This document shows, one piece after another, positions 28,309 to 37,240 of a stretch of 61,956 nt of DNA. The notes beneath the pieces are model-generated. The model ran no database searches and had not been told where the DNA came from. It worked only from the letters and a program-made list of their open reading frames with translations. The position numbers were made by a program, and so were the translations under genes. The stretch is from Trichococcus patagoniensis. GTDB lineage: Bacteria > Bacillota > Bacilli > Lactobacillales > Aerococcaceae. The stretch's first letter is position 1; the number at the start of each line of letters is the position of its first letter. Location of the stretch: positions 1 through 61,956 of the forward strand of contig NZ_QAOM01000018.1 in the NCBI RefSeq assembly GCF_003051085.1. The letters run 5' to 3'.

Positions 28309-29142
28309 TTATTGATTAATGACACGACGGATATGAATCGTTAAATAAATGATTTCATTATCGGTCAATGAACGTCCAAAATCCTGCTCAATGAACTTTT
28401 CAATCTTTAAGGCACACTTGTATTCGTCCATATACCGTTCTTTTAGGGCCAGCATAAAGCTATCTTCATCATCTTTTAACTCGGTACCACTGATGATGCG
28501 TTGAACAAAAAACTTTAAATGGGTTACAAAGCGCTCATAATGGATCGAATACTCGTTCAGATCAATATTAAAGTGATACTTCACGATATTCAGTATACTC
28601 TGAACCGTCTGCGCCAACTGTGCCGCCTTCTCGATCCCAAGTGAATCCATTGTCGCATTGACGAAATGAAGCGCAATGAAGCCCGCCTCATCTTCTGGCA
28701 ATTTTATGCCGATTCGTTGTTCGATGATCGTTAAGGCTTCTTTGCCGATCAGATACTCATGATTGTAGAACCGTTTGATTTCCCAAAGCAACGCATTCTC
28801 AATCGCAATCCCTTCTCTGAATCGTTCTACCGCAAAACTGATATGATCGGTCAAGGTCAAATAAATATTATCGCTTAATCTTTTCCCTAGCGAAGCACGT
28901 GCAAAACCTACAATTTCATTCGTCAGTTGAATAATTTCAATTGGGACCGATGCCAATATCTCAGCCAACTTATTTGATGAGGTATTGTCTTCGCTGACAT
29001 ACACTTGGCTGATCAGAGATTCATCAATTTCCGTTCCGACGTCTTTTTTAAAGCCAATCCCTTTTCCCATCACGATCAATTCTTGATTTCTGTCATTTCG
29101 CGATTTGACTAAATTATTATTTATGATTTTCTCAATTTTCAT
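28309..29142 (-). CDS. licT: BglG/LicT-family transcriptional antiterminator
   Basis: A 277-residue protein with an N-terminal RNA-binding CAT domain (MKIEKIINNNLVKSRNDRNQ, then GKGIGFKK) and two PTS regulation domains. The PRDs show the conserved histidines in LTDHISFA, HEYLIGK, FIALHFVNA, IHYERFVTHLKFF and LTIHIRRV. It binds RAT hairpins in nascent RNA to stop terminators from forming when beta-glucosides are being imported. It is the first gene of the operon and its own leader holds a second RAT, so it is autoregulated. AGAGG precedes the ATG. Confidence 0.94.
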   Translation of the reverse strand: MKIEKIINNNLVKSRNDRNQELIVMGKGIGFKKDVGTEIDESLISQVYVSEDNTSSNKLAEILASVPIEIIQLTNEIVGFARASLGKRLSDNIYLTLTDHISFAVERFREGIAIENALLWEIKRFYNHEYLIGKEALTIIEQRIGIKLPEDEAGFIALHFVNATMDSLGIEKAAQLAQTVQSILNIVKYHFNIDLNEYSIHYERFVTHLKFFVQRIISGTELKDDEDSFMLALKERYMDEYKCALKIEKFIEQDFGRSLTDNEIIYLTIHIRRVINQ

Positions 29143-29162
29143 CTGAGTCCTCTCTTTTCAAC

Positions 29163-29247
29163 AAAAAAAAGCAAGCCTCCCCCTCTCTCAATAGTTAATA
29201 AACAATGGTTTTGTTTATTCATCCATTTAAAGTGGTGTAGCCTGCTT
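29163..29247 (-). terminator. Conditional terminator in the licT leader
   Basis: On the minus strand AGCAGGCT (inside the RAT) can pair with GGCTTGCT, followed by a run of eight T. The stem uses the RAT's 3' side, giving the usual mutually exclusive switch. Confidence 0.8.
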
Positions 29248-29262
29248 TACCAGTAACAACCC
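29234..29262 (-). promoter_or_regulatory. RAT site 1 in the licT leader
   Basis: The 29-base minus-strand element starts GGGTTGTTACTG and ends AAGCAGGCTACACC, close to the BglG/LicT consensus. It has the same length as the second RAT at 28274-28302. Confidence 0.88.
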
Positions 29263-29285
29263 ATCCTGTTAAATCTTCTAGAGGA

Positions 29286-29314
29286 ATCTTAACAAATAAT
29301 TAGTGCTATTGCAA
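29286..29314 (-). promoter_or_regulatory. Promoter of the beta-glucoside operon
   Basis: TTGCAA (29309-29314) and TAAGAT (29286-29291) on the minus strand are spaced exactly 17 bases, about 24 bases upstream of the first RAT. This is a good sigma-A type promoter in the right place. Confidence 0.75.
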
Positions 29315-29436
29315 GCCTTTTCCTGAAAGTTTTGAGACGCCACTAACTAATCCCCAAAATTTCAGCAGATAATTTATTCTTGCGTAGCATTTTCTGGTAT
29401 TATATCCTTATGACATTTTAATGGAGGAAATGAACC

Positions 29437-30633
29437 ATGTTGAAATTTGAACAAAAATTACGGGGAAATGTAGCCTTAGGCGTAAACCCGCTTGGATGCA
29501 AGCAAGAAGTACTGAATCAAATCGAATATGTGAAAAATAAAGGAACTTATCAGGGACCGAAAAAGGTCTTGATCATCGGGGCGTCATCAAGCTATGGCTT
29601 GGCTACCCGAATCAGCCTGGCATTCGGTGCAGGAGCGGATACGATCGGCGTTTCTTATGAAAAAGGACCGAAAAACGAACGGTCGCTGGGTACAGCCGGC
29701 TGGTACAACAATATCGCTTTCCGCGAAGCGGCTGAAAAAGAAGATCTGATCGCCAAAAACTTTGTACAGGACGCCTTCAGCCACGAAAGCAAGCAAGAAG
29801 TCATCGAGTATATCAAGAACGAGTTCGGGGGCAAAGTGGACCTGGTCGTTTATAGCTTGGCAAGCGGCAGAAGGACTGATCCCGATACAGGAGAGACGTA
29901 CACTTCCGCAATCAAAGCCCTTGGGGAGCCAGTGGTTGGCCCTAATATCAATATGCAAAATCAGGATTTCTATACGGAAACGCTGGAACCAGCAACTGAC
30001 CAAGAAATCGCTGGTACGCTCAAAGTTATGGGTGGAGAAGACTGGCAATTATGGATGGAAGCGTTGAAAGAAGCCGATGTATTGGCCGATGGGGTTCTCA
30101 CGACAAATTACTCTTATTTGGGAACAGAGCTGAACCGTCCTTACTATGGTGGCGGCACCCTTGGTCTTGCTAAAGCAGACTGTGATGAAAAGGCGAAGAC
30201 TATCAATGCGTTTTTGGCTGACATCAACGGAAAAGCTCAAATTGTCGTGGCCACTGCCGTTACCACCAAAGCAAGCTCGGTCATTCCGTTTTTCCCGGTT
30301 TATTGCATCGGTCTTTACAAAGTCATGACGGAAAAAGGCACCCACGAAACACCGATCATGCACATCGACCGCATCTATCGCGACATGGTTTATGGTACTA
30401 AGGCTGAGTATGACGAAGCTGGCCGCCTGAGACCGGATAGCTGGGAACTTGACAGCGACACGCAAGCCCAAACGAAGGCACTGATCCAACAATTGAATAA
30501 AGAGAATTTCAATACCGAACTAGCAGCTTATGACATCCTTTATAAAGAGTTTTCAATTTTAAGTGGATTCATGGTTGATGGCTATATTGAGCAAGACGTG
30601 ACGATTGAAGAATTGAAGGCATTGGAATATTAA
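29437..30633 (+). CDS. fabV: Trans-2-enoyl-ACP/CoA reductase FabV
   Basis: A 398-residue NADH-dependent reductase of the FabV/TER family, which reduces the enoyl intermediate in fatty acid elongation and is naturally resistant to triclosan. It shows VLIIGASSSYGLATRISLAFGAGADTIGVSYEKG for nucleotide binding, VDLVVYSLASGRRTDP, and the catalytic Tyr-x8-Lys in PYYGGGTLGLAKAD. Length is typical. GGAGG lies nine bases before the ATG. The gene stands alone. Confidence 0.95.
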   Translation: MLKFEQKLRGNVALGVNPLGCKQEVLNQIEYVKNKGTYQGPKKVLIIGASSSYGLATRISLAFGAGADTIGVSYEKGPKNERSLGTAGWYNNIAFREAAEKEDLIAKNFVQDAFSHESKQEVIEYIKNEFGGKVDLVVYSLASGRRTDPDTGETYTSAIKALGEPVVGPNINMQNQDFYTETLEPATDQEIAGTLKVMGGEDWQLWMEALKEADVLADGVLTTNYSYLGTELNRPYYGGGTLGLAKADCDEKAKTINAFLADINGKAQIVVATAVTTKASSVIPFFPVYCIGLYKVMTEKGTHETPIMHIDRIYRDMVYGTKAEYDEAGRLRPDSWELDSDTQAQTKALIQQLNKENFNTELAAYDILYKEFSILSGFMVDGYIEQDVTIEELKALEY

Positions 30634-30741
30634 ATTATTTCAGTGACTCCAATCAAACTTTATCCACAACAATGAATGAAAAGTCTTGGCTCTGAGAGTC
30701 AAGACTTTTCTGCTTCTATAAAAGAAAGAAGGAAAACGAAT

Positions 30742-31503
30742 ATGTTCAGAATAAAAAATTTTGAAGATAATAATGACGTGAAGATTGTCGAAGAGCTGGG
30801 CGCTTTTAAGGTAGTGGAATATTTGAAAGATTTGAGTGTCGATCATCTGACAGCTCAAGCTGCATACTACGCGTCTGAAATGAACGTCAGAAGAAGACAG
30901 TTGGTATGCGATGTCAGCCGTTCCGACATTACCGTTCAATCAGGAGCTATGCAGTGGATGGTGGGGAATGTCAGTGCTACGACAGGTATTAAAGGCGTGG
31001 GCGATTTTTTTGGAAAAGCTCTTCGAGGAAAGGTTACCAATGAATCTGCAATTAAGCCTGAATACACCGGAACCGGCAAACTCGTATTAGAGCCAACCTA
31101 CAAGCATATTTTGCTTATTGATGTTGATGACTGGAATGGCTCAATAGTGATCGAAGATGGATTGTTTTTGGCTTGCGATTCAGAATTGAACCATAAAGCC
31201 GTTATGAGGTCTAACCTTTCTTCTGTTGCAATGGGCGGAGAAGGTCTTTTCAACCTAGGTCTTTCTGGTGGAGGAATTGTCGCACTTGAATCGTATGTAC
31301 CCAGAGAAGAACTGATAGAAATAGAGTTGGAAAATGATGAATTGAAGATTGATGGAAATATGGCGATCGCTTGGTCCGGCAGCCTAGAATTTACAGTATC
31401 AAGATCGGGCCAGACACTACTGGGTTCAGCCGCATCCGGCGAAGGTTTGGTTAACGTCTATCGCGGAACAGGCAAAGTTTTGATGGCGCCCGTTCTTCGA
31501 TAA
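30742..31503 (+). CDS. AIM24 family protein
   Basis: A 253-residue protein of the AIM24 (formerly DUF124) family, a beta-rich fold of unclear function. Cues are QAAYYASEMNVRRRQLVCDV near residue 45, ITVQSGAMQWMVGNV, GTGKLVLEPTYKHILLIDVD, and a glycine-rich GGEGLFNLGLSGGGIVALES core. The start at 30742 has AAGGA upstream; a longer frame from 30676 lacks such a site. A strong terminator follows. Confidence 0.87.
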   Translation: MFRIKNFEDNNDVKIVEELGAFKVVEYLKDLSVDHLTAQAAYYASEMNVRRRQLVCDVSRSDITVQSGAMQWMVGNVSATTGIKGVGDFFGKALRGKVTNESAIKPEYTGTGKLVLEPTYKHILLIDVDDWNGSIVIEDGLFLACDSELNHKAVMRSNLSSVAMGGEGLFNLGLSGGGIVALESYVPREELIEIELENDELKIDGNMAIAWSGSLEFTVSRSGQTLLGSAASGEGLVNVYRGTGKVLMAPVLR

Positions 31504-31570
31504 ATCTTGCTGCAATATGGTTGTCAACACCAATTCGTTTACGAATCCAGCAATACTTGAGTTCATTCAA

Positions 31571-31619
31571 AAAGGATCGGAACAAAGTGTATCAAAAACA
31601 CTTTGCTCCGATCCTTTTT
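31571..31619. terminator. Bidirectional terminator
   Basis: AAAGGATCGGAACAAAGTG pairs with CACTTTGCTCCGATCCTTT (one mismatch), with T-runs on both sides. It separates the AIM24 and SufT-like genes. Confidence 0.9.
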
Positions 31620-31620
31620 C

Positions 31621-31965
31621 TTATCTGCCGGGATTGATTCCCAGTGAAATGCGGCCGTAGCGAGTGATGCGATCCAACACCCAGCCGGGACTCCACACAA
31701 TCTTAATTTTTAACTCATTGACGAAATCCAGCGGCTCAAGCTGTTCATGGACTCCCTTCAAAATATGCTCCGAACAAGAACAGCCGGCGCCTGTGAACGT
31801 TAATCGGACAGTACAACCCCCATCATCATCCAGGTCGATGCCATAAATCAATCCGAGATTGACGATATCGAGGCCGATTTCCGTATCCATGACGCTCATC
31901 AGTTTTTCTTCCAGTTCTTCCTTGTGCTGATCGGCTAGACCAGTGTACGTGATGCCCTTTTCCAC
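31621..31965 (-). CDS. SufT-like (MIP18/DUF59) iron-sulfur assembly factor
   Basis: A 114-residue protein from the GTG at 31963-31965, which has AGGAGG ten bases upstream. A longer frame starting inside ilvD is an artefact. It carries the DUF59 core: EKLMSVMDTEIGLDIVNLGLIY, VRLTFTGAGCSCSEHILKGV and IVWSPGWVLDRIT. Members help load iron-sulfur clusters onto target enzymes. It begins 16 bases after the ilvD stop codon. Dihydroxy-acid dehydratase is itself an Fe-S enzyme, so a dedicated maturation role is plausible. Confidence 0.88.
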   Translation of the reverse strand: MEKGITYTGLADQHKEELEEKLMSVMDTEIGLDIVNLGLIYGIDLDDDGGCTVRLTFTGAGCSCSEHILKGVHEQLEPLDFVNELKIKIVWSPGWVLDRITRYGRISLGINPGR

Positions 31966-31981
31966 TATGCGGCACCCTCCT

Positions 31982-33694
31982 TTACTTTTCCTCAAATGGA
32001 TTGCGGTTGAAGAAGTCGGTGACGGCACCTTTCGATGCGGAGGACACGATGTGCGCGTATTTGCCCAGGACACCCCGTGTTTTTAAAGGCGGCAATACCA
32101 GTTTTCCGCGTCGCTTGGCCAACTCTTCATCGGATACGTTCATCGTCAATTCGCGTGTATCCTGGTCAATGATGATCGTGTCATTCGTTTCCAGCAAGGC
32201 AATCGGGCCACCATCTTGTGCCTCCGGTGCGACATGCCCAACCACGAATCCATGTGAACCACCTGAAAAACGGCCATCCGTAATCAGACAAACTTTGATG
32301 CCTTTGCCGGAAATGATGCTTGATAAGGACAACATTTCTGGCATACCCGGCCCACCTTTTGGCCCGACAAACCTGACAACCACCACGTCTCCGTCGACAA
32401 TCTCACCATTCAGGGTCGCTTCGATTGCCGCTTCTTCGGTGTTGAAAACCTTCGCTGGCCCTTCATGGCGACGTTCCTTCAGTCCGGAAACTTTGACGAC
32501 AGCGCCATCCGGGGCAAGATTCCCTTTCAAGACAATCAACGGGCCATCTTTACGTTTTGGATTTTCAAGCGTCATAATCACGTCCTGGCCTTCTGCCAAC
32601 GGTGCTGCATTTTCCAGATTTTCCGCCAGTGTCTTTCCGGTTACGGTCAAACAGTCACCGTGCAGCAAGCCGTTATCAAGCAAGTATTTTTGAACAGCGG
32701 GCACCCCTCCGACATTGTATAGATCTTGGAAGACATATTTTCCCGAAGGTTTCAGATTGGCCAAATGCGGTACCCGTTTTTGGATATCATTGAAGTCCTC
32801 AATCGCAAATTCCACCTCAGCGGCATGGGCAATTGCCAATATATGCAAGATGGCATTAGTCGATCCGCCCAATGCCATCGTGATCACCACGGCATTTTCC
32901 AGAGATTTACGCGTGATGATGTCGCGCGGACGGATATTTTTTTCGATCAAGCCGATGATTGCTTCGCCTGCTTCGAAGACATCCTTCAATTTATCACCGG
33001 TTGCAGCAGGATTTGACGATGACCCCGGCAAGCCCAGCCCCATCGTTTCAATCGCCGATGCCATTGTGTTGGCCGTATACATCCCGCCGCAAGCCCCTGG
33101 TCCAGGACAGGCGTTGCATTCGATCGCCCGTACTTCTTCTTCCGTCATTTCGCCGTTGTTCCACTTTCCGATGGCTTCAAAAACGGATACGAGGTCGATG
33201 TCGTTGCCATCCTCATCTTGCCCCGGAGCGATCGTGCCCCCATAAACAAAAATGGATGGAATGTTCGCATTGGCCATCGCAATGACAGAGCCCGGCATGT
33301 TCTTGTCACAGCCGCCGATGCTGATGAATGCGTCCAGATTTTGGCCGCCGACCGCAATTTCGATCGAATCCGCAATCAGATCACGCGAAGGCAACGAATA
33401 ACTCATTCCCGGTGTGCCCATGGCGATGCCATCCGAAACAGTCACTGTCGTAAACTGGATTGGCCAACCGCGCTGCTTCTTGATGCCGTCTTTTGCGATT
33501 GCAGCCAAGTCATTCAAGTGGATATTGCAAGGTGTGTTCTCTGCCCAAGTACTGATCACTCCGACCATAGGCTTTTTAAAGTCTTCGTCATGCATGCCTG
33601 TCGCGCGTAGCATCGCACGGTTTGGCGACTTCACAACCCCATCGTAAACGAAGCTGTTTATGCGTAGATCTTTTTTGTTTTTTTCATTATCCAT
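31982..33694 (-). CDS. ilvD: Dihydroxy-acid dehydratase
   Basis: A 570-residue enzyme of branched-chain amino acid synthesis, converting 2,3-dihydroxy-3-methylbutanoate (or the methylpentanoate) to the 2-oxo acid. Iron-sulfur cysteines lie in [12 protein letters not shown] and [19 protein letters not shown], the catalytic domain has [20 protein letters not shown], and the C terminus has [18 protein letters not shown] and [27 protein letters not shown] seven bases upstream fixes the start. It stands apart from other ilv genes in this window, paired only with the SufT-like gene. Confidence 0.96.
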   Translation of the reverse strand: MDNEKNKKDLRINSFVYDGVVKSPNRAMLRATGMHDEDFKKPMVGVISTWAENTPCNIHLNDLAAIAKDGIKKQRGWPIQFTTVTVSDGIAMGTPGMSYSLPSRDLIADSIEIAVGGQNLDAFISIGGCDKNMPGSVIAMANANIPSIFVYGGTIAPGQDEDGNDIDLVSVFEAIGKWNNGEMTEEEVRAIECNACPGPGACGGMYTANTMASAIETMGLGLPGSSSNPAATGDKLKDVFEAGEAIIGLIEKNIRPRDIITRKSLENAVVITMALGGSTNAILHILAIAHAAEVEFAIEDFNDIQKRVPHLANLKPSGKYVFQDLYNVGGVPAVQKYLLDNGLLHGDCLTVTGKTLAENLENAAPLAEGQDVIMTLENPKRKDGPLIVLKGNLAPDGAVVKVSGLKERRHEGPAKVFNTEEAAIEATLNGEIVDGDVVVVRFVGPKGGPGMPEMLSLSSIISGKGIKVCLITDGRFSGGSHGFVVGHVAPEAQDGGPIALLETNDTIIIDQDTRELTMNVSDEELAKRRGKLVLPPLKTRGVLGKYAHIVSSASKGAVTDFFNRNPFEEK

Positions 33695-33832
33695 CCCAAA
33701 GCCCTCCCAGATTTTTCATGCGCAAAGCTACTTACTATTAATCGAATTGTAGCATTTTTGCCGATAAAAAACTATCGGGGTACACCCTCGGCAATCCAAA
33801 TCCAAGACATCACAAAAATTTACTGCTTATGC

Positions 33833-34540
33833 TTACCACTCTTTGGCCTCATAGTTTAAGTCTTCAAATAACCGAGCCTTCTCTTTTTTGGATAAATACC
33901 GCCATTGTCCAATAGGAAGCGTCCCTAAGTTAATATTCATGATTCGGGTTCTTTGCAATCGGTAAACGTTGTATCCCAAGGCTTCGCACATGCGGCGGAT
34001 TTGCCGATTCAGCCCTTGGGTTAAGATAATTTTAAAGTCATATTTTGATAGTTGCTCTACTTTACAAGGCAGCGTGACCGTATCCAATATTTTGACGCCT
34101 TCCGACATATTCTTCAAGAATTCAGGCGTAATGGGGCGGTCAACGGAAACAACATATTCCTTCTCATGCTGATTCTCGGAACGCAGAATTTCATTGACAA
34201 TGTCCCCATCATTCGTAAGCAGGATCAGGCCCTCAGAATCTTTATCCAAGCGCCCGATATGAAAGACCCGGAACGAATGATTGACCAGATCCACAATGTT
34301 CCCCTTTACCCCTTTTTCTGTCGTGCAGGTAATGCCCACTGGTTTATTTAAAGCAATATAAACATTGTTCCGCGCTACAAAAATCTGGTTTCCATTTACG
34401 CGCACGTCATCCCCTGGCTCTACTTGCATGCCTACTGTTGCCCGTTTCCCATTGACGGTAACGCGTCCTTCGGTAATTAATTTATCGGCCCCTCGTCTGG
34501 AGGTTGTTCCCGCTTCACTGATATATTGATTGATACGCAT
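33833..34540 (-). CDS. rluF: 23S rRNA pseudouridine synthase, RluF type
   Basis: A 235-residue RsuA-family enzyme. An N-terminal S4 RNA-binding domain (MRINQYISEAGTTSRRGADK, RVTVNGKRATVG) precedes the catalytic domain with HIGRLDKDSEGLILLTNDGD, which contains the catalytic aspartate. The TLPCKVEQLSKYDFKIILTQG and NRQIRRMCEALGYNVYRLQR blocks favour RluF over RluB or RsuA. It should modify position 2604 of 23S rRNA. AAGGAAG precedes the ATG. Confidence 0.9.
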   Translation of the reverse strand: MRINQYISEAGTTSRRGADKLITEGRVTVNGKRATVGMQVEPGDDVRVNGNQIFVARNNVYIALNKPVGITCTTEKGVKGNIVDLVNHSFRVFHIGRLDKDSEGLILLTNDGDIVNEILRSENQHEKEYVVSVDRPITPEFLKNMSEGVKILDTVTLPCKVEQLSKYDFKIILTQGLNRQIRRMCEALGYNVYRLQRTRIMNINLGTLPIGQWRYLSKKEKARLFEDLNYEAKEW

Positions 34541-34674
34541 ACTGACACTTCCTTAATTGGAGGATTATTCTCACTACATACTATACTTGATACCGGGCGT
34601 AAATCAAGACACTCTGTAAGAGAAATACGGTTAATATGTGCACTTCTATCATGAAGGAGTTCAAATTTTTGAAA

Positions 34675-34807
34675 TTAATCCAGTTGATTCCCGTGGCTCA
34701 CTTGATCATTAATCAAGGACCACAGAAAATTCTGCGTGGTAGAGTGGTAATGGGTACCTCTTCAGCAATGCCCATGGTCTCAAAACGGGTGTTTTTGATT
34801 CAAACAT
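34675..34807 (-). pseudogene. Decayed DUF960-like gene, copy 1
   Basis: The minus strand opens MFESK after AGAGGG. It then slips frame to read RFETMGIAEEVPIT, and slips again to WSLINDQVSHGNQLD before a stop. These pieces match the DUF960-type pattern of a roughly 90-residue protein (xIxEEIPxxxQLFLWxxID...LDYLQ). At least two frameshifts make it a pseudogene. A similar decayed copy lies at 41275-41400; the DNA of the two copies is clearly alignable. Confidence 0.55.
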
Positions 34808-34847
34808 GATTCATCCCTCTTTCTTTTTTAGTTTTAGGCAAAAAGAA

Positions 34848-34880
34848 AAGGCCAAGATCCGCGTTTGGGGTCTTGGCCTT
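34848..34880. terminator. Terminator-like hairpin beside DUF960 copy 1
   Basis: AAGGCCAAGATCC pairs with GGTCTTGGCCTT (near-perfect), and TTCTTTTT follows on the minus strand. The same hairpin, more decayed, recurs beside copy 2 near 41440-41480, so it belongs to the repeated unit. Confidence 0.65.
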
Positions 34881-34932
34881 CTTATTTGTCTGGTTTTTCA
34901 TGGATATAATCAGTTTTGTTTCCAGCAGAGTT

Positions 34933-35061
34933 TTAAATTGCCTTCAGTTTGGCTAGTTTAGCGGAAAGCAGAATAGTATTCCAATCCCTGAATCGCTTTT
35001 CAGTCAACACATTCTGGAATGCGGTGAGATTTTGATACTTGGTTTCTCTTATCCTCCACAT
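34933..35061 (-). CDS. Possible 42-residue ORF or gene remnant
   Basis: A minus-strand frame from ATG (35059-35061) reads MWRIRETKYQNLTAFQNVL and on to LLSAKLAKLKAI. The composition is protein-like, but the ribosome binding site is weak and I know no relative. It may be another leftover of the same decayed region, so it is listed with low confidence. Confidence 0.25.
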   Translation of the reverse strand: MWRIRETKYQNLTAFQNVLTEKRFRDWNTILLSAKLAKLKAI

Positions 35062-35149
35062 ACACCTAAGCACTTTTAACTAATTCTGTATCATTATTCT
35101 ATGTCATTTATTCAAGAAATCTGGCCAGAAACGTTATCTAATACCTCTT

Positions 35150-37084
35150 CTAATCGATACTCATCGCCGCATACATACCAGTTCGTACAGCGCCGCCCAC
35201 TTTTCCGACATTATTGCAGTCACCAATGATCCGTGTCTTGTTGTGATACTTTTCGTCAATTGCTCTTGCAACTGCGGTATTCGGAACCATACCGAAGGAC
35301 GCTACAACCGTCGTTCCTTCGATAAACACTTCTGTACCGTCTTTTTTCATCGCGTTGACGCCGTTTGGCAGGATCTCAAGCACCTTGTGTCCTGTACAGA
35401 TTGTCACACCGTTGTTAATCATCATTGGAATCAAGGAAGCTTTATTTATAAAGTGATCACCGATTGCAACTTCATCCAGCATTTCGACAACGGTGACTTT
35501 TTTCCCTTTCATAGCCGTTTCAATTGCCGAATCGCATGCGGATAAACCGCCGCCACAATAGATGATATGGTCGCCTACCAATCTGTTTTCATCCAGATGA
35601 GCCTGAAGGATATCAACTGTGTTCTCAATCCCTTTGATGTTCACTTTCACTGGTACCGCTCCCGTCGCAACAAAGATTTCATCCGCCTCAGCAAGCACAG
35701 ATGAATCTGCGGTAACCATTGTATTTAATTCCACTTTAACATTCAGAATTTCCAGCTGATGTATGTACCAAGTCACTAATTCTCTAAGTTGGCTTTTGAA
35801 TGAAGGTGTCGCCGCACTTCTCAACTGGCCTCCAAGACTTTTCGCTGCTTCGAAAAGCGTAACGTCATGTCCGATCAAAGCCGCTGTGCGTGCCGCTTCC
35901 ATACCGCCTGGGCCACCGCCGACAATAACTACTTTCTTAGGATCAGTGGTCTTAACCAGCTCGAAGCGCTTTTCAAATCCCGTAGCCGGATTGACGGCAC
36001 AGCTGATTTTGGTCAGACGGTTGAGAATCCTTCCGATACATTCTTCATTACAACGGATACATGGACGTACTTCGGCTCTCTTGTCTTTCATCAGTTTCTT
36101 CGCCATGTGAGGTTCTGCAATCAGCGGACGTCCCATCAGAACGAAATCCGCATGTCCCGCCTCAATCAGAGCCAGCCCGGTTTCCGGTGTATGGTTACCA
36201 GCATTTAAGATTGGTTTGCTTGTTACTTTTCTTGTCGGTTCACAAATCTCAGACATACAAGCATCCCCCAGATATGCCGGTGGGAAGATATAATCAATAT
36301 TTTCATAGCTGCCGGTATCAATATCAAAGGCATCAACGCCAGCATCTTCCAGATATTTTAATAACGGAAGTGTTTCTTCAAGTGTTCTGCCACCTTCAAA
36401 ATTATGTTTCATTGCCATTCTGAAAATAATCGGCATATCTGGACCGATGGCTGAGCGGATCGACTGAACGATTTCCACCGCAAAGCGCATACGTTTTTCC
36501 TGACTTCCGCCGTATTCGTCTTCTCTTTTATTCCAGATAGCACTCATGAACTGGTCAACGAGATATCCTGCATGGGCGTGAACTTCAATCGCATCAAACC
36601 CCGCATCTTTCAGCAGTTTAGCTGAATATGTGAATTGCTTCATAATTGTCTTAATTTCTTCCACTGTTAAAGCGCGGCAGATTAAGTCAGGATTGAACAT
36701 GGACGGAATGGGTGATGCCGATACTGGTGGTTCGCCGTACATATTGGCAAACGCATTTTTGCCGGTACCACAGCTCAACTGGGCAACAATTTTCGTTCCG
36801 TAACGTTGAACCGCTTCACACAGTGTCGTCAGCTGTGGAATAACAAACGTTGAGTCCAGATAACCTTCAAGGGAACCCTGGGCCAGTTCCTGAGTCAGGA
36901 ACTGGCATCCCATGATGATCATCCCTGTACCGCCTTTTGCCCTTTCTTCAAAGTAATCGATTTCATCTGTATCGATAGTACCGTCCTTATGTCCGGCATT
37001 CAGCCCCATCGGTGCCATGGCAATACGGTTTTTCACTTCCATTTTCCCAATTTTAAATGGGGTAAACAAGTTCTCAAAATTCAT
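35150..37084 (-). CDS. NADH:flavin oxidoreductase, 2,4-dienoyl-CoA reductase (FadH) type
   Basis: A 644-residue flavoenzyme starting MNFENLFTPFKIGKMEVKNR, with GGAGG seven bases upstream (an ATG five codons earlier is less likely). Residues 1 to about 330 form an Old Yellow Enzyme barrel with FMN-binding and catalytic segments (VHAHAGYLVDQFMS, ILNAGNHTPETG, LMGRPLIAEP). A cysteine cluster CIRCNEECIGR plus ISCAVNP binds a 4Fe-4S centre. The C-terminal half holds an FAD/NAD(P)-binding domain (VVIVGGGPGGMEAARTAALIGHDVTLFEA, IIYCGGGLSACDSAIET). Relatives reduce dienoyl-CoA, enoates, nitro compounds or bile-acid intermediates. The substrate is unknown; the regulator 157 bases upstream is probably specific to it. 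Confidence 0.9.
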   Translation of the reverse strand: MNFENLFTPFKIGKMEVKNRIAMAPMGLNAGHKDGTIDTDEIDYFEERAKGGTGMIIMGCQFLTQELAQGSLEGYLDSTFVIPQLTTLCEAVQRYGTKIVAQLSCGTGKNAFANMYGEPPVSASPIPSMFNPDLICRALTVEEIKTIMKQFTYSAKLLKDAGFDAIEVHAHAGYLVDQFMSAIWNKREDEYGGSQEKRMRFAVEIVQSIRSAIGPDMPIIFRMAMKHNFEGGRTLEETLPLLKYLEDAGVDAFDIDTGSYENIDYIFPPAYLGDACMSEICEPTRKVTSKPILNAGNHTPETGLALIEAGHADFVLMGRPLIAEPHMAKKLMKDKRAEVRPCIRCNEECIGRILNRLTKISCAVNPATGFEKRFELVKTTDPKKVVIVGGGPGGMEAARTAALIGHDVTLFEAAKSLGGQLRSAATPSFKSQLRELVTWYIHQLEILNVKVELNTMVTADSSVLAEADEIFVATGAVPVKVNIKGIENTVDILQAHLDENRLVGDHIIYCGGGLSACDSAIETAMKGKKVTVVEMLDEVAIGDHFINKASLIPMMINNGVTICTGHKVLEILPNGVNAMKKDGTEVFIEGTTVVASFGMVPNTAVARAIDEKYHNKTRIIGDCNNVGKVGGAVRTGMYAAMSID

Positions 37085-37240
37085 TTTACTTCCTCCCAAA
37101 TCATTGATGTGGTATTGAAATTGCTTAGATAGTAATTGTGCTTTTCTTCACAATTCAATGATATCACAAATCTTACTACTCCTACATCGTGCAGAAAAAT
37201 AGAAAAAAAGCCGCGGACCTTGTCGCGATTGCACAAGGGT

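Noticed and set aside
30660-30668. Single TTATCCACA after fabV
   Set aside because: One perfect match alone is not informative; there is no cluster around it.
33695-33832. T-box or leader upstream of ilvD
   Set aside because: The short upstream region has no T-box core (AGGGTGGNACCGCG), leader peptide or antiterminator.
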